Of a DNA stretch of 64,000 nucleotides, positions 47,850 through 56,808 are shown piece after piece. Each line of letters opens with the position of its first letter. Position 1 is the first letter of the stretch. Origin of the DNA: Kitasatospora cinereorecta (GTDB lineage Bacteria; Actinomycetota; Actinomycetes; Streptomycetales; Streptomycetaceae); assembly GCF_024172095.1 (NCBI RefSeq), contig NZ_JAMZDX010000004.1:558001-622000 (forward strand). The letters run 5' to 3'. Made by a program: the position numbers and the translations under genes. The notes beneath the pieces were generated by a model. The model was not told where the DNA came from and ran no database searches. It saw nothing but the letters and a program-made list of their open reading frames with translations.

Positions 47850-49562
47850 TCAGCCCGCGAGCGGCGCCGACCAGACCAGCCGGGACCCGCCGTCCGCGGG
47901 GCTGGTCAGCTCCAGCGCCCCGCCGAGGCCCTCCGCCCGCTCCGCCATGTTCCGCAGGCCGCTGCGCCGTCCCTGCTCGGGGATGCCGACGCCGTCGTCC
48001 TGCACCGCGAGCACCACGTGCGTACCGGTGGCCTTGAGCGAGACCTCGACGCGGCCGGCCCGGGCGTGCCGGGCGGCGTTGCTCAACGCCTCGGCCAGCA
48101 CCGCCAGCACATGGTCCGCGACCTCCCCGGGCACGTCGGTGTCGAGCAGGCCCTCCATGCTGAGCCGGGGTGCGAAGCCCAGGGTGGCCTGCGCCTCCTC
48201 GACCGCCCGGACCGCCCGGGCGCGCAGGCCGTGGCCGATCGAGTCCTCGCGGGCCCGCAGGCCGAAGATGGTCGAACGGATGATCTTGATGGTCTCGTCC
48301 AGGTCGTTCACCGCACGCAGCACCCGGTCCGAGGCGCCGGGGTGCTCGATGAACCGGGCCGCGCTCTGCAGGGTCATTCCGGTGGCGAACAGCCGCTGGA
48401 TCGCCAGGTCGTGCAGGTCCCGGGCGATCCGGTCGCGGTCCTCCAGCATCGCCAGCTGCTCGGCGTCCCGGCGCCGCTCGCCCAGTTCCAGCGCCAGCGC
48501 GGCCTGGTCGGCGAAGCCCAGCAGCGGACGGATCTCCCTCTCGGTGAAGGGCGGCTCGCCGGGCCGGCGGGCCAGCAGCAGCACGCCCGCGCTCTCGCTG
48601 CCGGCCCGGCCCAGCGGTACCGCCACGGCCGGACCGAGCCCCTCGAAGCGCCGCGGCCCGGCGGACAGCCGCGGGTCGTGGGCCAGGTCCGGGGTGGTCA
48701 CCGGTTCCGCCTTCGCGACGGCCTCGCCCGAGAGCGTGCCGTTCGCCGGGACCACCAGGCCCAGCCGCGCCGGGGCGTCATCGCCGAGCGCCAGCTCCAC
48801 CCGCAGCGAGTCCGTGCCCTCGACCGGCACCGAGACGTCCGCCAGCTCCGCCCCGGTGATCTCTCGCGCCCGCTGCGCGATCAGCGCGACCACCTCGGGC
48901 CGCGCGCTGCCGGACAGCAGCGTCCGGGTGATCTCCGCGCTCGCGCTGAGCCAGCGCTGCTGGCGCTGGGCCTCCTCGTACAGCCGGGCGTTGTCGATCG
49001 CCACACCGGCCGCCACCGCGAGCGTGGCGATCACCGACTCGTCGTCCGCGTCGAACTCCTCCCCGCCGCGCTTGTCGGTGAGGTAGAGGTTGCCGAACAC
49101 CTCCTCCCGCACCCGCACCGGAACGCCCAGGAAGGTCCGCATCTCCGGGTGGTGCGCCGGACACCCGAACGACGCCGCGTGCTGCGACAGGTCGCGCAGC
49201 CGCAGCGCCTCCGGCCGGTGGATCAGCTCCCCGAGCAGGCCCTTTCCGGTCGGGTACGCGCCGATCCGGGCGATCTCCTGCTCCGACAACCCGACCGTCA
49301 GGAACTGCGACAGCGTCTCGCCGTCCGGGCCGATCACGCCGAGCGCCGCGTACCGGGCGTCGACCAGCACGGCGGCGGCCTCCACGATCCGCCGCAGCAC
49401 CTGGGTCAGGTCCAGCTCCCGGCCGACCGACAGGACGGCCTCCAGCAGGCTGTGCACCCGGTCCCGGGTGCCGCGGGCAGCGTCGATCCGGGCCTGGAGC
49501 TCCTCCAGCAGCTCGTCCAGTCGCAGCTGCGGAATCCTCGACCGCACCTCGTCCCCGCCCAC
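47850..49562 (-). CDS. DevS/DosS-like GAF-GAF sensor histidine kinase
   Basis: 570 residues, exactly the length of the kinase at 32974 and alignable throughout. It has GAF-A with CPAHHPEM (His137-His138, His138 in the same column as in the first kinase), GAF-B, phospho-accepting His384 in ARDLHDLAIQRL, and a HATPase region (EALSNAARHARAG; DDGVGIPEQGRRSGLRNMAERA). GAF-A is the haem-carrying gas sensor in mycobacterial DevS. GAGGAGG precedes the GTG. It is close to, but convergent with, the DevR-like and split-barrel genes, so pairing with the regulator at 46570 is plausible. No Dos box was found in its 103-base upstream gap. Confidence 0.9.
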   Translation of the reverse strand: MGGDEVRSRIPQLRLDELLEELQARIDAARGTRDRVHSLLEAVLSVGRELDLTQVLRRIVEAAAVLVDARYAALGVIGPDGETLSQFLTVGLSEQEIARIGAYPTGKGLLGELIHRPEALRLRDLSQHAASFGCPAHHPEMRTFLGVPVRVREEVFGNLYLTDKRGGEEFDADDESVIATLAVAAGVAIDNARLYEEAQRQQRWLSASAEITRTLLSGSARPEVVALIAQRAREITGAELADVSVPVEGTDSLRVELALGDDAPARLGLVVPANGTLSGEAVAKAEPVTTPDLAHDPRLSAGPRRFEGLGPAVAVPLGRAGSESAGVLLLARRPGEPPFTEREIRPLLGFADQAALALELGERRRDAEQLAMLEDRDRIARDLHDLAIQRLFATGMTLQSAARFIEHPGASDRVLRAVNDLDETIKIIRSTIFGLRAREDSIGHGLRARAVRAVEEAQATLGFAPRLSMEGLLDTDVPGEVADHVLAVLAEALSNAARHARAGRVEVSLKATGTHVVLAVQDDGVGIPEQGRRSGLRNMAERAEGLGGALELTSPADGGSRLVWSAPLAG

Positions 49563-49665
49563 GCGAGCCTCCTCGTACCCGGACTGCCGACCGGTCGATT
49601 CTCGCAGACGCCCGATCGCGGGTGACGGGAGTGTCCGTATCCAGCGGTCCCGGACCGACCCGGTG

Positions 49666-51186
49666 TCAGCCGGTGTAGGTGAACTCGTCGGAGCCAGCCC
49701 CGGGGGTCAGGTAGCCGTTGGTCAGCACCCGGACGTTCACGGTCGAGGGCGCGGTCGGGCTCGGGTCCTTCAGCGGCGCCCGCACGGTGATCGCGGTCGC
49801 CGTGGCGGACAGCACGGTGGCGGGCTTGTTCCCGAAGTACACCTGGGGGTTGTCGGCGAAGCCCTGCCCGTTGACGGTGACCTTGGTCTCCACCGTTCCC
49901 GACTCCGGGGAGATGTCGAGGACCAGTGCCGGCTGCGGGCCGCCGTAGGCGAACTGGTTGAACGGCGAGGCCGGGGAGGTGCCCAGGATCGTGGTCACCT
50001 GGACGTCGACGACACCGACCCCCTCCGGCGCGTAGCAGGTGATCTGCGTGCCGTCGGCGTTGACGGTGAACTTGTCGCACGGGACGGTGCCGAAGTCGAC
50101 CACGGTCTCCATCAGTTGGGGATCGGTGCCGAAGCCGCTGCCGTGGATGGTGAGCTCGGTGCCGGTCGGCCCGAACGCGGGGCTGAACGAGGTCACCACC
50201 GGTCCGGAGCTCACCACGGGCGCCCCGAGCTGCGTCAGGTACAGCGCGTTGCTGTGCTGGAAGCCCACCTGGGCCATGAAGTCCTGGACCGAGCCGCGGG
50301 TCGCGTACGGGTCGTACGAGCCGGGCTGCCCGTAGTCGGGGTTGAGCACGAACGGGATGCCCGGCTGGGCGTAGGTGTTGGGCCCGGGGAGCGAGCCGAT
50401 GGTCGAGAGGAGCGCCTTCACGTCGAAGTCGGCCGCCGGGCCGGGCTCCGGGTACCAGCCCTTGGCTGCGGCGAGGTCGGCCCAGGCCCGCGGGATCAGG
50501 TCGTAGGCGTTGTAGCAGTGCTCGTTGGCGACCCATCGGAGCGAGTCGACGAAGTCGGCGAAGTCCTGGTTGCCGGCGGTGGGCGCGGCGAAGGTCGACA
50601 GCGCGAACTTCGGCGCGCCGGACGGCCACTGCACGGTCTGGAGGTACGGTGCGACCATGGTGACGAGGCAGCCGCCCAGGCTGTGGCCGGTGACGTACAC
50701 CGTCGGGTTCGGGGGCGCCTTGCGCAGCGCGGTGTCGAGCGCCTGCACCAGGTTGGCGCCGTTCGAACTCACCGTGACGACCTGCGTGAACGCCGCCATG
50801 GCGCCCCGCGACACCGACACGGGCTTCGGCGAGCCGCCGGCGGTGAACGGCACGACGGTGCCCACCGAGAGGTCCTCGAGCATGTCGGTCGCGTTGCCGG
50901 CCACGGTGCCCCGGACGGCCACCGCGAACTCGTTCGCGCCCTGGATGTTCTGCGCCAGGTACACCAGGTTGGCGTTGTCCGGGCTCAGCCCGAGCCACAG
51001 CAGCTCCCAGTCGCCGCCCGTCGCGAGGGAGGTGTCCGCCAGGTGGGTGGTGATGCCGAGCGTGACGCGCGCCGCCTGCGCCGCGAGGCTCTCCCCCGAG
51101 GGGCGCGGGGTCGCCGCGGTGGCCGCGATCGCGGCCAGCGTCATGGTGACCTTCCGGGTTGCCGGGTCCAACGGCTGCACTGCCAT
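49666..51186 (-). CDS. Lipase-like class 3 protein with C-terminal IPT/TIG domains
   Basis: 506 residues without a clear signal peptide. The lipase_3 fold covers about residues 40-300: AQNIQGANEFAVAVRGT, the nucleophile elbow VYVTGHSLGGCLVTM, the FAAPTAGNQDFADF strand typical of class 3 lipases, and YDLIPRAWADL near the expected Asp/His. Two IPT/TIG beta-sandwich domains follow (about 330-415 and 425-506: SFSPAFGPTGTELTIHGSGF and ISPESGTVETKVTVNGQGF). Hydrolysis of acylglycerols or another ester is likely; TIG domains usually mediate binding. GAGGAG precedes the ATG at 51186. It is probably a single-gene unit. Confidence 0.87.
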   Translation of the reverse strand: MAVQPLDPATRKVTMTLAAIAATAATPRPSGESLAAQAARVTLGITTHLADTSLATGGDWELLWLGLSPDNANLVYLAQNIQGANEFAVAVRGTVAGNATDMLEDLSVGTVVPFTAGGSPKPVSVSRGAMAAFTQVVTVSSNGANLVQALDTALRKAPPNPTVYVTGHSLGGCLVTMVAPYLQTVQWPSGAPKFALSTFAAPTAGNQDFADFVDSLRWVANEHCYNAYDLIPRAWADLAAAKGWYPEPGPAADFDVKALLSTIGSLPGPNTYAQPGIPFVLNPDYGQPGSYDPYATRGSVQDFMAQVGFQHSNALYLTQLGAPVVSSGPVVTSFSPAFGPTGTELTIHGSGFGTDPQLMETVVDFGTVPCDKFTVNADGTQITCYAPEGVGVVDVQVTTILGTSPASPFNQFAYGGPQPALVLDISPESGTVETKVTVNGQGFADNPQVYFGNKPATVLSATATAITVRAPLKDPSPTAPSTVNVRVLTNGYLTPGAGSDEFTYTG

Positions 51187-51361
51187 GGCTGCTCCTCGGG
51201 GGTACTCGCCCAGTGAGTTCGCAGCCAATCTAGGAGGCGGCCGGGGTGGCTGACGCACCATCATCTCTTCGGTGCGGCAGGGTTCAGGCTTTCGGCCCAG
51301 TGCGCCGGGGCCCTGACGGGCGGCACGGGTGTCGGGGCCGGTCCGGGCGTCGACGAGCCGT

Positions 51362-54300
51362 TCAGTAGACGTCCCGGACGTAGCGCTTGTCGGCGGCCAG
51401 CTGCTTGACGTACGCCACCGCCTCGTCCTCGGTGAGGCCGCCGTGGAGGTGGGCGATCTCGCGCAGGGCGTGGTCGACGTCCCTGGCCATCCGGGAGGCG
51501 TCGCCGCAGACGTAGAAGTGGGCGCCGCGCTTGAGCCAGTCCCAGAGGCGGGGGCCGTGCTCGCGCATCCGGTCCTGGACGTACACCTTGTTGCGCTGGT
51601 CGCGGGAGAACGCCAGGTCGAGGCGGTCGAGGTGGCCGGAGGCCCGGAAGTCGGCGAGCTCCTCGCGGTAGTAGAAGTCGGTCGCCTCCCGCTGCTCGCC
51701 GAAGAACAGCCAGTTGGGGCCCGAGTGGCCGCGGGCGCGGCGGTCCTCGAGGAAGCCGACGAAGGGGGCGACGCCGGTGCCCGGTCCGACCATGATCATC
51801 GGGGTGGTCGGGTCGCTCGGCGGCCGGAAGTGCGGGGAGCGCTGGACGAAGACCGGCACCGGGCCGTCGTCCGCGTTGTCGGCGAGGTAGGTGGAGCAGA
51901 CGCCGCTCCGCTCCTGCCCGGAGCCGCCCGCGTACCGCACCACCGACACCGTCAGCCGTACCTCGCCCGGGTGCGCGAGCGGGCTGGAGGATATCGAGTA
52001 CAGCCGCGGCTGGAGGCGCTTCAGGACGCCCGCCCACTCCTCTGCGCGGGCCCGGACGGGCAGCGAGCCGACCACGTCGACGGCCTGCCGGCCCCAGCTC
52101 CACTTCGCCAGCTCACCCGTGTTGTCGGGGCGCAGCAGGCGCTTGATCTCGCGGTCGCCGGTGCGTTCGGCGACGAAGCGCAGCAGGTCCGGGGTGATCC
52201 TGGCGATCTCCAGGCGGCTGCGCAGCGCCTCGGCGAACGGGATCGCGGCGGCGTCGCCGAGAGTCACCGGTTCGTCGGGGTCGACGCCGGTGACGGCGAG
52301 CCATTCGGCGACCAGGTCCGGGCGGTTGACGGGCCAGACGCCGAGCGCGTCGCCGGCCTCGTAGACCAGGTCGCCGTGGTCGCCGCCGCGGGTGTCGAAG
52401 GCGAACTGCCGGACCTCCTTGGCGGAGCCGGGCAGGCTGAGCAGCCGGTTGCCGATCAGCAGGGTGCCGAAGGGTGCGGCCTTGGTGTAGCCGGACCGGC
52501 TCGGCGGGGCGGGCCGCGCCGCGGGGGCGGTGCTCGCCGTCGCGGGTGGGGGTACCTGGTCGGCGAGGGCGGCGACGACCTGGTCGAGCCACCGGTCGGC
52601 GCTCTGCCGGTAGTCGGGTTCGCAGTCGGTGCGGGGGACGAGCCGGACGGCGCCGAGTTCGCCGAGGCGCTGGTCGAGGCGGCGGCCGTGGCCGCAGAAG
52701 TCGTCGTAGCTGGAGTCACCGAGGGCGAGGACGGCGTACCGCACCGGCCCGGAGTCGGCGGCTTCTGCCCCCGCGAGGCCGTCGGCGGTGAGACGGTCCC
52801 AGAAGGCGGAGCCGTTGTCGGGCGCCTCGCCGTCGCCGAAGGTGCTGGTGATCAGGAGGACGGGTGTCCCGTTCGCCAGGACGTTCGCCAGCACCTCGGG
52901 ACCTGCCTCGTCCATGCCGAGCAGCAGCGGCTGCCAGCCCTCGGCGGCCAGCCGCTCGGCGGCCGAGGCGGCGACCTCCTCGGCGTTGCCGGTCTGCGAG
53001 GCCCAGAGCACGGCCACCGTACGGGCCGCCCCGACGGCCGCGACCGCGGGCTCGGTCCCGGGCTCGCTCGCCGCCGCGGCCTGCGCGCCGCCGGCCACCG
53101 TCCGGGAGAACGTTCCGGCGAGCATGCCGTTGATCCAGCGGGCCCGGTCCGGGTCGACGGGGGCCAGCGGCGGGAGCACCGGCACGCCGACGACGTCGGC
53201 GGGCGCGGACCCGATTCCGGCGAGGAAGCCCGCCAGGTACGTCCGCTCGGCGGCGGTCAGCACCGGCGGCGCGACCTCGGCGACGCCGAGCAGGCCGGCC
53301 AGTGCCGCGACCGGCTCCGGCGCCCCGACGACAGCGACCGCGGGCAGCGCGGCGGGCACCACCGCGGCCGCGGGCGGCTCCGGCGCCGTCCGCTGCGGCG
53401 CGGCCACCGGCCGCAGCGCGACCGCGCAGGCCTTGAACTCGGGCTGGTACGAGACGGGGTCCACCGCGTCGCTGGTGACGGCGTTGATGCTGAGGTACTC
53501 GCCGAACAGGTCGTTCCAGTGGAAGGGCGCAAAGCAGTTCCCGGGGCGGACCCGGTCCGTCACCACCGCGGGCAGCACGGCGCGCCCGCGCCGGGAGGCG
53601 ACCTCCAAGTGGTCGCCCTCGGTGAGGCCGAGGGCCCGGGCGTCCTGCGGGTGGACCTCGACGAAGGGCCCCGGGTTGAGCTTGGTGAGCTTGGCGACCC
53701 TGCCGGTCTTGGTGAGGGTGTGCCACTGGTGCTGCAGCCGACCGGTGTTGAGCACGAACGGGTAGTCGTCGTCGGGGAGTTCGGCGGCGGGCAGGTGCGG
53801 CCGGGCGAAGAAGGAGGCACGTCCGGTGGCGGTCGGGAAGGCAAGCCGCGGCCGGCTGCCGTCGGGGCGCTCCAGCAGGGTCTGGCTGACGCCGTCGTTG
53901 AGGTAGCGGATCGGGTTGCGGTCCGGGCCGTCGGCGTGCGCGGCGGGCCACTGCACGGGGGTCTCGCGCAGCCGCGGGTACGTCACACCGCGCAGGTCCC
54001 ACCCGGTCCTGGGGTTCCACGCCTGCTTGAGCTCCTCGAAGACCTCCTCGGCGCTCGCGTAGGTGAAGGCGTCGGCGAAGCCCATCTCACAGGCGCCCCG
54101 GGCGATGAGCTGCCAGTCGGGCAGTGCCTCGCCGACCGGGTCGGTGGCGGGGCGGGCCAGGGTGAGGTTGCGCTCGGAGTTGACCAGGACGCCTTCGGCC
54201 TCGGCCCACATCGCGGCGGGCAGCACCACGTCGGCGTAGGCGTTGGTCTCGGTGTCGGCGAACACGTCCTGGGTGATGACGAGGTCGGCGGCCTCCAGGC

Positions 54301-55591
54301 CGGCGATGACGGTCCGCCGGTTGGCGACCGAGGCGACCGGGTTGGTGCAGATGATCCAGCACGCCTTGACCGCGCCCTCCGCCATCTGCTCGAACATCTC
54401 GACGGTGCCCCGGCCGACCTCGGTGCGCAGGGTGCCGGCGGGCAGGTTCCACAGCTGTTCGGTGAAGGCCCGGTCCTCCGGGTCGAGGACCGAGCGCTGT
54501 CCGGGCAGTCCGGGTCCCATGTAGCCCATCTCCCGGCCGCCCATGGCGTTCGGCTGGCCGGTGAGCGAGAACGGGCCGCTGCCGGGGCGGCAGATGGCGC
54601 CGGTGGCGAGGTGCAGGTTGACCAGGGCGTTGGTGTTCCAGGTGCCGTGCGTGGACTGGTTGAGGCCCATCGTCCAGCAGCTCATCCACTCCCCCGCCTC
54701 GCCGATCAGCCGAGCGGCGGCGCGGATGTCCTCCTCCGGGATCCCGGTGATCGCGGCGACCTTCGCGGGCGGGTAGTCCCGCAGGAAGCCGGGCATCTCC
54801 TCCCAGCCGTCGGTGAACTCCTCGATGAAGGCCGGGTCGGTGTGCCCGTTCTCCACCAGCAGGTGCAGCAGGCCGTTCATCAGCGCCAGGTCCGTACCGG
54901 GTCTGATCTGCAGGAACAGGTCGGCCTTGTCGGCGGTGGCGGTGCGCCGCGGGTCGACCACGACCAGCTTGGCGCCCGCCTTGACCCGGTCCATCATCCG
55001 CAGGAACAGGATCGGGTGGCAGTCGGCCATGTTGGAGCCGATCACCAGGAAGACGTCGGCGCGGTCGAAGTCCCGGTACGAGCCGGGCGGCCCGTCCGCA
55101 CCCAGCGAGAGCTTGTAGCCGCTGCCCGCACTCGCCATGCACAGGCGGGAGTTGGACTCGATCCGGCTGGTGCGGACGTACCCCTTGGCCAGCTTGTTGG
55201 CCAGGTACTGGGCCTCCAGCGTCATCTGGCCGGAGACGTAGAACGCCAGCGCGTCCGGCCCGTGCTCGTCGAGGATCGCCCGCAGGCGGCGGGCGGTGGC
55301 GGTGATCGCCGCGTCGACGGCGGTCGGTACGGCCTCGGCTCCGCGCTCGGTCCGGACCAGCGCGGTCGCCAGGCGCCCCGGGGCGGCGAGCATGTCCGCG
55401 GTGGTGGCGCCCTTGGTGCACAGCCGTCCGGCGTTGGCGGGGTGGCTGCGGTCGCCGGAGGACTTGGCGACCGTACGGCGGCCGGTCGCCGGGTCGAGCG
55501 CGACGTCGAGCAGCAGGCCGCAGCCGACGCCGCAGTACGAACAGACGGTCTGCACCGTCTCGACGGGGTTCGGGCCCGGTGCCGTCACCAC
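51362..55591 (-). CDS. Assimilatory-type nitrate reductase fused to a sulfite-reductase-like flavoprotein
   Basis: 1409 residues in one chain. The N-terminal molybdopterin oxidoreductase (about 1-730) binds a [4Fe-4S] cluster through Cys17, Cys20, Cys24 and Cys58 (CSYCGVGC...RLCTKG) and bis-MGD, as in NasC/NarB nitrate reductases. After an Ala/Pro linker come a flavodoxin domain (VLWASQTGNAEEVA) and an FAD/NADPH reductase (RLYSISSSP; GPGTGVAPFVGFL; FYVCGDASRMARDV), like CysJ. Electrons should pass from NADPH through FAD and FMN to the Mo site and nitrate. The GTG at 55591 (GAGGGAACC before it) is preferred over one at 55681. No export signal. No nitrite reductase or nitrate transporter gene lies within the window. 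Confidence 0.9.
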   Translation of the reverse strand: MVTAPGPNPVETVQTVCSYCGVGCGLLLDVALDPATGRRTVAKSSGDRSHPANAGRLCTKGATTADMLAAPGRLATALVRTERGAEAVPTAVDAAITATARRLRAILDEHGPDALAFYVSGQMTLEAQYLANKLAKGYVRTSRIESNSRLCMASAGSGYKLSLGADGPPGSYRDFDRADVFLVIGSNMADCHPILFLRMMDRVKAGAKLVVVDPRRTATADKADLFLQIRPGTDLALMNGLLHLLVENGHTDPAFIEEFTDGWEEMPGFLRDYPPAKVAAITGIPEEDIRAAARLIGEAGEWMSCWTMGLNQSTHGTWNTNALVNLHLATGAICRPGSGPFSLTGQPNAMGGREMGYMGPGLPGQRSVLDPEDRAFTEQLWNLPAGTLRTEVGRGTVEMFEQMAEGAVKACWIICTNPVASVANRRTVIAGLEAADLVITQDVFADTETNAYADVVLPAAMWAEAEGVLVNSERNLTLARPATDPVGEALPDWQLIARGACEMGFADAFTYASAEEVFEELKQAWNPRTGWDLRGVTYPRLRETPVQWPAAHADGPDRNPIRYLNDGVSQTLLERPDGSRPRLAFPTATGRASFFARPHLPAAELPDDDYPFVLNTGRLQHQWHTLTKTGRVAKLTKLNPGPFVEVHPQDARALGLTEGDHLEVASRRGRAVLPAVVTDRVRPGNCFAPFHWNDLFGEYLSINAVTSDAVDPVSYQPEFKACAVALRPVAAPQRTAPEPPAAAVVPAALPAVAVVGAPEPVAALAGLLGVAEVAPPVLTAAERTYLAGFLAGIGSAPADVVGVPVLPPLAPVDPDRARWINGMLAGTFSRTVAGGAQAAAASEPGTEPAVAAVGAARTVAVLWASQTGNAEEVAASAAERLAAEGWQPLLLGMDEAGPEVLANVLANGTPVLLITSTFGDGEAPDNGSAFWDRLTADGLAGAEAADSGPVRYAVLALGDSSYDDFCGHGRRLDQRLGELGAVRLVPRTDCEPDYRQSADRWLDQVVAALADQVPPPATASTAPAARPAPPSRSGYTKAAPFGTLLIGNRLLSLPGSAKEVRQFAFDTRGGDHGDLVYEAGDALGVWPVNRPDLVAEWLAVTGVDPDEPVTLGDAAAIPFAEALRSRLEIARITPDLLRFVAERTGDREIKRLLRPDNTGELAKWSWGRQAVDVVGSLPVRARAEEWAGVLKRLQPRLYSISSSPLAHPGEVRLTVSVVRYAGGSGQERSGVCSTYLADNADDGPVPVFVQRSPHFRPPSDPTTPMIMVGPGTGVAPFVGFLEDRRARGHSGPNWLFFGEQREATDFYYREELADFRASGHLDRLDLAFSRDQRNKVYVQDRMREHGPRLWDWLKRGAHFYVCGDASRMARDVDHALREIAHLHGGLTEDEAVAYVKQLAADKRYVRDVY

Positions 55592-55938
55592 GGTTCCCTC
55601 TCGCTCGGCGATCCTCGTCGCCGGCGTCGGCCCGGTGGTGGGGCGGCGCCGTCCGACAGTGGGGTCTCCCACCGTCGTCACCGTAGGAACGCGGCATTAA
55701 CGAGAGATCACGAAGCCCGGGCACCGAACGTAAACCCCGCCGCACAGTGCGCGTCCGGCGGCTGTGAGCGCCCCGCGGGCACACCGGTGCTCGGCGACAT
55801 CTCGCTCGTATCCGGAACGGACCGCCGGATAGGTATACCTAGTCCTGCCGACCCGGATTGCCCGGTGTGATCGGATCACGGCACGGTCGAGTCAGACACC
55901 CGCGCATGCACGCCGCGCGGGGCGCCCCAGGAGCAGAC
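55592..55938. other. 347-base divergent region upstream of the nitrate reductase
   Basis: No gene. It should hold the nitrate reductase promoter on the minus strand and that of the anti-sigma-type ATPase on the plus strand. A 12-bp perfect palindrome TAGGTATACCTA lies at 55830-55841. I looked for GlnR-type (GTNAC-N6-GNAAC) boxes and did not find a convincing one. Confidence 0.45.
55830..55841. promoter_or_regulatory. 12-bp palindrome before the anti-sigma-type ATPase
   Basis: TAGGTATACCTA is self-complementary, 97 bases before the start at 55939. The regulator is unknown. Confidence 0.35.
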
Positions 55939-56418
55939 ATGGCCATTGCCTCGATTCCCTTCGGACCGTCCGCGCCGGACCGGGCCGTCGATCCGGCGCG
56001 GCCGCTTCCGCGCCGGGAGTTCGCCGTCAGAGAGGCGGACGCGGCGCCGGGCACCGTCCCCACGATGCGGCGCTTCGCCGCCGAGGCGGCCCGGCGTTGG
56101 AACGTCCCCGCCGAGGCCGTCGACCGGCTGGCCCTCGTCGTCAGCGAACTGGTCACCAACGTGGTGCAGCACAGTCACAGCGTCGACGTCCTGGTCGCGA
56201 TCGAGTTCGACGGGTCGGTCCTGACCGTCGAGGTCAAGGACTCCGGGATGTGGCGCAGCCGCTGGTCGGCGCGCCACATCCCGGAGGACGCCGCCACCGG
56301 CGGGCTGGGCCTGGAACTGGTGCGGCACGTCAGCACCTGGTGGCTGGCCTTCCCTTCGCCGTCCGGCACCCGGGTGGTGGCCTCCCTGACGGTTGCACCC
56401 GGGGCGCACGGCCCCTGA
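55939..56418 (+). CDS. RsbW-like ATP-binding protein (HATPase_c_2)
   Basis: 159 residues. The Bergerat ATP-binding fold is seen as LALVVSELVTNVVQHS (N-box) and GLGLELVRHVSTWW (G2 box), with VKDSGMWR as a variant G1 box. These actinomycete proteins resemble anti-sigma factor kinases that bind sigma factors or phosphorylate anti-anti-sigma partners, but many orphan copies have unknown targets. CAGGAG precedes the ATG at 55939. No sigma factor or antagonist gene is adjacent. A terminator hairpin encloses the stop codon. It is related to the ATPase at 56809. Confidence 0.88.
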   Translation: MAIASIPFGPSAPDRAVDPARPLPRREFAVREADAAPGTVPTMRRFAAEAARRWNVPAEAVDRLALVVSELVTNVVQHSHSVDVLVAIEFDGSVLTVEVKDSGMWRSRWSARHIPEDAATGGLGLELVRHVSTWWLAFPSPSGTRVVASLTVAPGAHGP

Positions 56419-56434
56419 GCCGTGGGGGCCGTGC
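56406..56434 (+). terminator. Terminator overlapping the ATPase stop
   Basis: GCACGGCCCC (56406-56415) and GGGGCCGTGC (56425-56434), a perfect 10-bp stem. The TGA stop lies in the loop. Confidence 0.7.
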
Positions 56435-56475
56435 CCGGGTGGCCCGGGTTCGACGTGCACAGGCCTGCGACGGGA

Positions 56476-56760
56476 TCAGATCCCGGCGGTGGGCGGGTTG
56501 GCGTCCGCGCGGGCGCAGGTGAGCGCGGACACCGGCATCGGCTCGTCCTGCAACTGCAGGACGAGGGCAGCCGGGGCGACTGGGACGCCCGCCCCGGCGG
56601 GCGTCGGAGCGGGAGCTCTTCGGAGCCGCGCTGGATCCGGCGGGTGGGGACCCCGGAGGCCCGCAGCGGGCATCGAACAGAACCGGTCGGCCGGTGAGCC
56701 GTCGGCCCAGGGGCACGGGGCGGGTTCGGCGGCGGGGACGGGGACGGTGGCGAGCGCCAT
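56476..56760 (-). CDS. Small Ala/Pro-rich hypothetical protein
   Basis: 94 residues rich in Ala and Pro, with three Cys (one in APCPW, one in RFCSM and one in LTCAR) and the ending DEPMPVSALTCARADANPPTAGI. No family recognised. AGGAG lies 6 bases before the ATG and the gene starts 48 bases after the stop of the RsbW-like gene at 56809 on the same strand, so it is probably its operon partner. A perfect 11-bp inverted repeat (56542-56565) lies inside the coding region. Biased composition makes the call less certain than its neighbours. Confidence 0.5.
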   Translation of the reverse strand: MALATVPVPAAEPAPCPWADGSPADRFCSMPAAGLRGPHPPDPARLRRAPAPTPAGAGVPVAPAALVLQLQDEPMPVSALTCARADANPPTAGI

Positions 56761-56808
56761 GTCGACTCCTGGGGCTGCGATCGAGGGTGGCGGTGGCCCG
56801 ATGCGGTG

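Noticed and set aside
55592..55760. A GlnR box in the nitrate reductase promoter
   Set aside because: No sequence close to GTNAC-N6-GNAAC was found. The best candidates mismatched at key positions.
51329..55870. A very long open frame on the plus strand opposite the nitrate reductase gene
   Set aside because: Long antisense frames are expected in GC-rich DNA. Its residue composition is unnatural (runs of Arg, Gly, Val and Glu) and it shows no domain motif, while the minus strand carries a complete nitrate reductase-flavoprotein.
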